From: an uncultured Candidatus Saccharibacteria bacterium
GTDB lineage: Bacteria > Patescibacteriota > Saccharimonadia > Saccharimonadales > Saccharimonadaceae
Direction of reading: 5' to 3'
DNA length: 64,000 nt
Assembly (NCBI GenBank): GCA_948477625.1
Contig: CAOLNK010000002.1
Coordinates: 86,826-150,825 of the forward strand
The notes under the pieces were generated by a model. That model was given only the letters and a program-made list of their open reading frames with translations, was not told the DNA's origin and searched no databases. This document shows, piece after piece, positions 60,064 to 64,000 of this stretch. Position numbers and translations under genes: made by a program. Position 1 is the first letter of the stretch; the number at the start of each line of letters is the position of its first letter.

Positions 60064-60092
60064 ATTGTAGCACACATCATCAAAAATGTCAA
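60064..60092 (-). promoter_or_regulatory. Strong promoter of the 387-aa gene
   Basis: TTGACA (60087-60092), 17-bp spacer with TGTGTGC, TACAAT (60064-60069) on the minus strand. Confidence 0.85.
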
Positions 60093-60179
60093 TAGGCACA
60101 ACAGATTTTGTTGCAATTACGCTAAAATAAGATGGAATTTGGGAGGTTTTTGGCTTACTAAAAAGTGATATTCTTGGGG

Positions 60180-61295
60180 TTAATTAAGGATCAACCAATC
60201 ATCAACCTGATAATCTGGTCCACTGACGCTGGCGGCAGCCAACAGAGGTTGAGAATCAGTAAAATCAGGATGGCTGGCGAGAAAAGCCCGAGCGGCATAG
60301 TGCATTTGATGCTGTTTTTCTGGGGTGATGCGGACGAGCGCCGTTCCCTCTTGGTTGAGGCTACGGCTATATTTGACTTCGGTGAAGAAAATTTGCTGAT
60401 TCAGAGTGGAAATAAGGTCAATTTCGTAAGTTTTGGTCTTGAAATTGTGGGCAACGATGGTGTGATTTTGCGTTTTTAGATACCTAGAGACGGCATTTTC
60501 GGCGGTTTGGCCTTTAGCGCTGGTGGACGGCTGTATAGGAAAATCTTTTGTTTTGGAGGCCGTTGGAGGGCAATTTTGATGATTTCGCATAGAAAATTGC
60601 GATTCTTGGTCAGAAATTGATGTACTTGGTTCCATTTGGGCAATAATCGTGCGGATGGGGCGGAAACTAGTGCGGTGTTCGGGGCAAATTCCGTGTTTTA
60701 GAAGGGCTTCTTTGTGGAGTGCGGTACCATAGCCGACGTGTTTTTCAAAGCCATAGGCGGGATATTGGGTGGCAATCTCGGCCATATAGCGGTCGCGGCC
60801 GACTTTAGCAATGATAGAGGCGGCTGAAACTTCTTTGATGAGCGAATCGGCCTTTTTGAGGAGGTTAACTTTGTTTTCAAGTGGGGTATTTTGCAAGAAG
60901 TTGACCGTGCCGTCAAGGATAATTTCGGTAAAAATAGTCTTGGTGGCAAGAACTTGTTTGATGGCGCGGCGAGTGGCGAGCCTGAGACTGGCACTGAGGC
61001 CATATTTATCAAGCTCGGTGGTAGAAACCCAGCCAAGGCCATGTGCGGCGGCATGTTTGAGAATAAGTGGCTCGAGAGATTCGCGCTTTTTGGCGGTGAG
61101 TTGCTTGGAATCAGCAAGGTTTTGATAGAGTTGGAGTTTCTCAGAGTCTTTGGTAGACAAATTTGGAGAATTTTGTAATTTGGCGATGTCTTCGGGAGAA
61201 AAATTGGGACCTAGAATGACGGCGCCAACAACAAGCGGCCCCGCCCAGGGGCCGCGGCCGACTTCGTCAATACCGAGGATTATCGGTTGTTTCAA
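60180..61295 (-). CDS. rnhB: RNase HII - YraN (UPF0102) fusion
   Basis: Residues 1-210 are RNase HII: ILGIDEVGRGPWAGPLVVGAV with the catalytic DE pair, TEIILDGTVNFL and SLIKEVSAASIIAKVGRDRYM. After a linker of about 40 residues, GQTAENAVSRYLKTQNHTIVAHNFKTKTYEIDLIS...FFTEVKYSR is a complete YraN domain (PD-(D/E)xK nuclease-like, possibly DNA exchange). In many bacteria rnhB and yraN are neighbours; here they share one frame. It follows rplS. Confidence 0.92.
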   Translation of the reverse strand: MKQPIILGIDEVGRGPWAGPLVVGAVILGPNFSPEDIAKLQNSPNLSTKDSEKLQLYQNLADSKQLTAKKRESLEPLILKHAAAHGLGWVSTTELDKYGLSASLRLATRRAIKQVLATKTIFTEIILDGTVNFLQNTPLENKVNLLKKADSLIKEVSAASIIAKVGRDRYMAEIATQYPAYGFEKHVGYGTALHKEALLKHGICPEHRTSFRPIRTIIAQMEPSTSISDQESQFSMRNHQNCPPTASKTKDFPIQPSTSAKGQTAENAVSRYLKTQNHTIVAHNFKTKTYEIDLISTLNQQIFFTEVKYSRSLNQEGTALVRITPEKQHQMHYAARAFLASHPDFTDSQPLLAAASVSGPDYQVDDWLILN

Positions 61296-61300
61296 GAGAA

Positions 61301-61828
61301 TTATTCCGCTGGCTCAGCTGGGCCTTTAGGATTGACTTTCTCGGCTTGAGTTTCAGCGTCTTGGCTTTCGGCTTCAAGAACTGCTTCGGCTTTTTCTACC
61401 TTTTCTTCAGTAGCAGGTGCCTCTTCGGCTGGAGTTGCCACAGTGGTAACCTCTGGATTATTGACTGCATTGCGGTCGAAAGCCTTATTGGTGAGGCGAG
61501 CAGACTTGCCGGAGCGCTCACGCAAGAAGCTCAAATTCTTGCGGCGAACCTTGGCACGGTGCACGATTTCGATTTTTTCGACCAAAGGGTTATGAATCAA
61601 GAAAGATTTCTCGACGCCAACGCCAGAGGTGACCTTGCGCACAGTGATGCGAGCAGTGTGTGAACCTTTGCGATCGGTCCGGATGACGACGCCTTCAAAC
61701 ACCTGTGAGCGGAATTTTTCGCCTTCTTTGATTTTTTGGGTCACGCGAACGGTATCACCGGAGCGGACATCGACGACAGCGGCTTTTTTCTGTGCGTCAC
61801 CAATTTTCTTCAAACTTATGAAACTCAT
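61301..61828 (-). CDS. rplS: 50S ribosomal protein bL19 with an acidic tail
   Basis: Residues 1-115 are bL19 (VRSGDTVRVTQKIKEGEKFRSQVFEGVVIRTDRKG, GVGVEKSFLIHNPLVEKIEIVHRAKVRRKNLSFLRERSGKSARL). About 55 residues of Glu/Ala/Thr follow. bL19 lies at the subunit interface. The gene stands at the start of an rplS-rnhB unit, as often seen. Confidence 0.95.
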   Translation of the reverse strand: MSFISLKKIGDAQKKAAVVDVRSGDTVRVTQKIKEGEKFRSQVFEGVVIRTDRKGSHTARITVRKVTSGVGVEKSFLIHNPLVEKIEIVHRAKVRRKNLSFLRERSGKSARLTNKAFDRNAVNNPEVTTVATPAEEAPATEEKVEKAEAVLEAESQDAETQAEKVNPKGPAEPAE

Positions 61829-61894
61829 ATTTTAACCTTTTATATTACAACTGAGGCTTATTTTATCATACTTTTTTAGATTTGAGAAGAGGGA

Positions 61895-62479
61895 TTATCG
61901 CTGTTTCAGTGCTAACTTGATGCGATCTTCAGTCGGAAGCGCAGGGTCGACATTGGCCAGAGCGGCGGAAGCCTCTTTGAGCGGAAAACCGAGGGCGATG
62001 AGCGCATCGAGGGCTTCGTCTTCGGGACCAATTGAGGCTGAAAGGGTGAACTTGGTTTCAGTGGCGCCGTAGTGGCTAGGTGCACCGACTTTGTCGCGCA
62101 AATCAACAATGACACGCTCGGCGGATTTTTTGCCGACGCCAGTGGCTTTAGCGATAAAAGCAGCATCGGTATTAGCAATAGCGTTGCGGACTTCTTCGGT
62201 GCTACCAAGGCTAAGGATAGCCATGGCGGCTTTTGGACCGACGCCGTTGACGGAAATTAGCATTTGGAAGAGCTTTTTGGCGGCGAGGCTAGAAAAACCA
62301 AAAAGCTCCTCGGAGTTCTCGCGGATGGCGTGATAGGTATAGAACTTGACTTCGTCGCCAAGATTGATTTTTTCGGCGTCAGGAGCGGAAATCGAGAGCT
62401 CGTAGCCGATACCGTGCACGTCGATGATGACGGAGGTGAGGAATTTTTCGGTGATGGTGCCGGCGAGGTGAGCAATCAT
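61895..62479 (-). CDS. ruvA: Holliday junction branch migration protein RuvA
   Basis: The 194-aa protein has the OB fold start (MIAHLAGTITEKFLTSVIIDVHGIGYELSIS), two helix-hairpin-helix motifs (ISVNGVGPKAAMAIL, ATGVGKKSAERVIVDLRDKV) and the C-terminal RuvB-contact domain. Complete. Its start overlaps the stop of the upstream membrane protein (ATGA). Confidence 0.96.
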   Translation of the reverse strand: MIAHLAGTITEKFLTSVIIDVHGIGYELSISAPDAEKINLGDEVKFYTYHAIRENSEELFGFSSLAAKKLFQMLISVNGVGPKAAMAILSLGSTEEVRNAIANTDAAFIAKATGVGKKSAERVIVDLRDKVGAPSHYGATETKFTLSASIGPEDEALDALIALGFPLKEASAALANVDPALPTEDRIKLALKQR

Positions 62480-62982
62480 TTATCTCGTCGTCCAAAGAGG
62501 TTAATGATAATGACAAAGAGAATTGTAGCGCCGAGAGCGGCAAGTGAAACGATGAGCGGCCAAGTTTCGGGTTCGACTTCGACAGTGTCGCCATCCTCTT
62601 CTACAACTTCAGGGTTGCTATCTGTGTTGGTGCAGCCAGGCTCGGACTCGTCGGTGCAAACTACAAGTGGTTCGTCGGCGGTGCCTTCATCGAGGATATT
62701 TTTGGCTTCTTCGGGAGTGACGCAAGTGCCAGCGGTGCTTAGGACGTAACCTTCGGCGCAGTCAGACGCATTGTTGTCAACTGAGTTTCCTTCGGTTTCA
62801 GAAATCGGCATGACGCCGTAATCATCTGTAGTGGTACTGTCAACATCGTCACTGAGCTCGATGGGTTGGGTGACAACTTCGTTCCGTGGCTGAATCTCGA
62901 CGGCGGAAACGTGAGAAGAGTTTAGCCCACCGAACGCCAAGCCTAGGGTGAAAATTGCTCCAAAAACTGCTTTTTTGTTCAT
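62476..62982 (-). CDS. Secreted surface protein with signal peptide and C-terminal anchor (168 aa)
   Basis: A signal peptide (KKAVFGAIFTLGLAFGGLNSSHVSA) precedes an acidic Ser/Thr/Glu-rich outer region with four Cys (SDCAEGYVLSTAGTCVT, VVCTDESEPGC) and a C-terminal tail PETW-hydrophobic helix-FGRRDK. The tail has the layout of a sortase sorting signal, but PETW is not a classical motif. The gene is translationally coupled to ruvA, which is unexpected for a surface protein. AAGGAG is upstream. Confidence 0.7.
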   Translation of the reverse strand: MNKKAVFGAIFTLGLAFGGLNSSHVSAVEIQPRNEVVTQPIELSDDVDSTTTDDYGVMPISETEGNSVDNNASDCAEGYVLSTAGTCVTPEEAKNILDEGTADEPLVVCTDESEPGCTNTDSNPEVVEEDGDTVEVEPETWPLIVSLAALGATILFVIIINLFGRRDK

Positions 62983-63047
62983 AAACCTCCTTAAATGTTG
63001 TTACTATTATAGCATAGAAAAAGGGTTTAACGGCGGTAAATCCCGTT

Positions 63048-63267
63048 TCCCACTCTACATACCTAATACAGTACTAAGGCAGCGGAGGGGGAAACCATGC
63101 CAACGGCTACCCGGGCCGTTCGACGGGTGGATGGCGGTAGCAGTAAAGTGGAGGGCGTACGCAGTAGTAGCAGCCTCAGCACGCGACGACCAATGGACAG
63201 CATCGATACCAGCGTTCCTTAAAGTACCAGCAGTATTAGGTAAGTAGACATATCCGCTGCGCACAAA
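63048..63267 (-). pseudogene. Variable-region cassette 6 (minus strand)
   Basis: On the minus strand TTTGTGCGCAGCGG (one change from the usual edge) opens a frame with FVRSGYVYLPNTAGTLRNAG, VHWSSRAEAATTAYALHF, IHPS and GFPLRCLSTVLGM with stop at 63055. Inverted repeats lie at 63254-63260 and 63079-63085. It follows the terminator of the candidate small RNA at 63265-63318 without a gap. The last residues read VLGM instead of VLDM. Confidence 0.75.
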
Positions 63268-63318
63268 AAAGAAAGCCCCGAACCCGCGTAATCCAACGCT
63301 GCCTGACGAGCTTTCAAT
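63265..63318 (-). ncRNA. Candidate small RNA or attenuator upstream of cassette 6
   Basis: On the minus strand TTGAAT (63347-63352), 16 bp, TGC-TAAAAT (63325-63330) form a promoter. The transcript would begin near 63318 and include GAAAGC...GCTTTC followed by TTTTTT, a terminator, with inner pairing possible in between (CAGCG/CGCGG). This predicts an RNA of about 50-55 nt. It may be an autonomous RNA or a leader that limits transcription into the cassette. Confidence 0.45.
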
Positions 63319-63487
63319 AATTACATTTTAGCACGTCATCTTTTAAATTCAATAATCTGGCGTCTTTTGATTGGAAGTTGCGATAATGGTATGGTTGGAA
63401 TTACAGCAGAGTAATGGTCTTTTTGTTTTGTCATTCTCTCAGACTAGCATATTTTGAGAAAAATTAGCAAGCATCGGTATGATGAGA

Positions 63488-63700
63488 TTCGTGCGCAGCG
63501 GTGATGTGGAATTACCTATCACTACTGGTACTTTTAGGTACGCTGGCGCCTACGGCATCTACTGGTCGTCGCGTGCCTCCTCGGCTAGTGCTAATGGCAC
63601 GACTATCCCTAGCGCTTACTACCTCGACTTTGGGCCCTCTGCTGTCGGCCCGTCAACCGGCCCGCACGAGCGCTGGTATGGTTTCTCCCTCCGCTGCCTT
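63488..63700 (+). pseudogene. Variable-region cassette 7
   Basis: TTCGTGCGCAGCGG (63488-63501) opens a core with FVRSGDVELPITTGTFRYAG, IYWSSRASSASANGT, SAYYLDF, VGPSTGP and GFSLRCL. Inverted repeats lie at 63495-63501 and 63691-63697. Identity with the other copies ends right after CTCCGCTGCCTT (63700); the frame then runs into unrelated sequence. Two ATG codons stand just before the edge (63479-63484) but without an RBS. The 63331-63487 stretch before it holds nothing I recognise. Confidence 0.75.
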
Positions 63701-63727
63701 GATTGCGCCGCGGCGGGTGCCGATCTT

Positions 63728-64000
63728 TTATTTATAATAAGTAACTGTAAACTCCGTACCCTGGCCTTCTTGTGACTTCACAGAAATTTGACCGTTGTCA
63801 GCTTCGATTACGGTTTTAGCAAAGGCTAACCCAATTCCCACACTATCGACAGCCGAATTTTTAGCCTTGTAGAAGCGCTCAAAGATATGGTGTAAATCTT
63901 TGGCTGCAATTCCCTCACCAACGTCTTTGATTTTAAAGCGTAGGAACAGTGGACTATTGGTTACGATGATGGTAACTTCGCTATCAGCTGGACTATGCTC
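63728..64000 (-). CDS. C-terminal part of a sensor histidine kinase (runs off the right edge)
   Basis: The visible 90 residues are the end of the HATPase domain: KIKDVGEGIAAKDLHHIFERFYKAKN (G1 and F boxes), VGIGLAFAKTVIEADNGQISVKSQEGQGTEFTVTYY (G2 box). In canonical kinases the G2 start is GxGLGL; here VGIGLA. The N-terminal sensor and dimerisation parts are outside the window. Cassette 7 ends 28 bp past its stop. Confidence 0.9.
   Translation of the reverse strand, partial: EHSPADSEVTIIVTNSPLFLRFKIKDVGEGIAAKDLHHIFERFYKAKNSAVDSVGIGLAFAKTVIEADNGQISVKSQEGQGTEFTVTYYK

Noticed and set aside
59905..60116. Two overlapping 64-67 aa frames upstream of the 387-aa gene
   Set aside because: They lie in the untranslated leader, run across its promoter and have no RBS or protein-like composition.
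63265..63318. 4.5S/SRP RNA or tmRNA
   Set aside because: The conserved SRP tetraloop region and tmRNA tRNA-like ends are not present.
3460..63775. A complete diversity-generating retroelement in the window
   Set aside because: The cassettes resemble variable regions, but no reverse transcriptase, Avd-like gene or template repeat is seen on either strand.
1..64000. CRISPR array
   Set aside because: No regularly spaced direct repeats of 25-40 nt were found; the cassette edges are tens of kilobases apart and on both strands.

Overview
The window reads as chromosome of a reduced, ultrasmall-type bacterium of the Patescibacteria/CPR radiation, most probably a Saccharibacteria (TM7) relative. I infer this from a compact single-strand ribosomal cluster with no uL30 or uL29 gene at the usual places, cysteine-free forms of several ribosomal proteins, very short intergenic gaps, several leaderless starts, a sortase, LCP, GH25 and polysaccharide surface outfit, and almost no metabolic genes. 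The standard code with UGA as stop is used. The species is not determined.

Layout. 1-7.6 kb: secE-nusG-rplK, rplA and rplJ-rplL on the minus strand, mixed with small membrane or lipoproteins. 7.8-10 kb: tRNA-Gln, a NERD protein, a degenerate racemase and a PemK-like toxin. 10.2-23.6 kb: an LCP ligase, then a cell-surface polysaccharide cluster read right to left from one promoter. It holds a priming sugar transferase, PssD/PssE-type and GT4 glycosyltransferases, acetyltransferases, a glycosyltransferase-polymerase fusion, a flippase, a TagF-type glycerophosphotransferase, a HAD-cytidylyltransferase fusion, a racemase and a decayed acyltransferase. Its start carries a perfect 14-bp palindrome over the promoter and a run of 13 G in the leader. 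23.7-27.7 kb: an accessory stretch with an unknown two-gene unit, VanZ, Fic, recR and KilA-N. 27.8-42.7 kb: the S10-spc-alpha ribosomal cluster, continuing through secY, a sortase, infA, rpmJ, rpoA, rplQ, rplM and rpsI. 42.9-49.1 kb: small membrane proteins, a YgjP-type peptidase, a kinase-like ATPase, a GH25 muramidase, a membrane XRE regulator and a DHH protein. 49.1-56.5 kb: an accessory zone with variable cassettes, a CdiA-type toxin remnant, a truncated transposase, VanZ, a leader-ORF-controlled gene, MerR, GH57, rpmG and three tRNAs. 56.6-64 kb: TPR, ychF, an unknown 387-aa protein, an RNase HII-YraN fusion, rplS, ruvA, more cassettes and the end of a histidine kinase.

The most striking signal is a family of six short cassettes plus one remnant, on both strands and always between genes. 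Each encodes only the C-terminal variable part of a C-type-lectin-like (FISUMP-type) surface domain. All have a near-constant left edge (TTCGTGCGCAGCGG) and right edge (CTCCGCTGCCTTAG, running on to the stop codon), with an exact 7-bp inverted repeat GCAGCGG/CCGCTGC bounding a roughly 160-210 bp hypervariable core. At several aligned positions the variable codons are all NNY. Intact target genes are not in the window, so these look like silent or mobile variable-region cassettes. They may be donors for antigenic variation or descendants of a diversity-generating retroelement; no reverse transcriptase is visible here.
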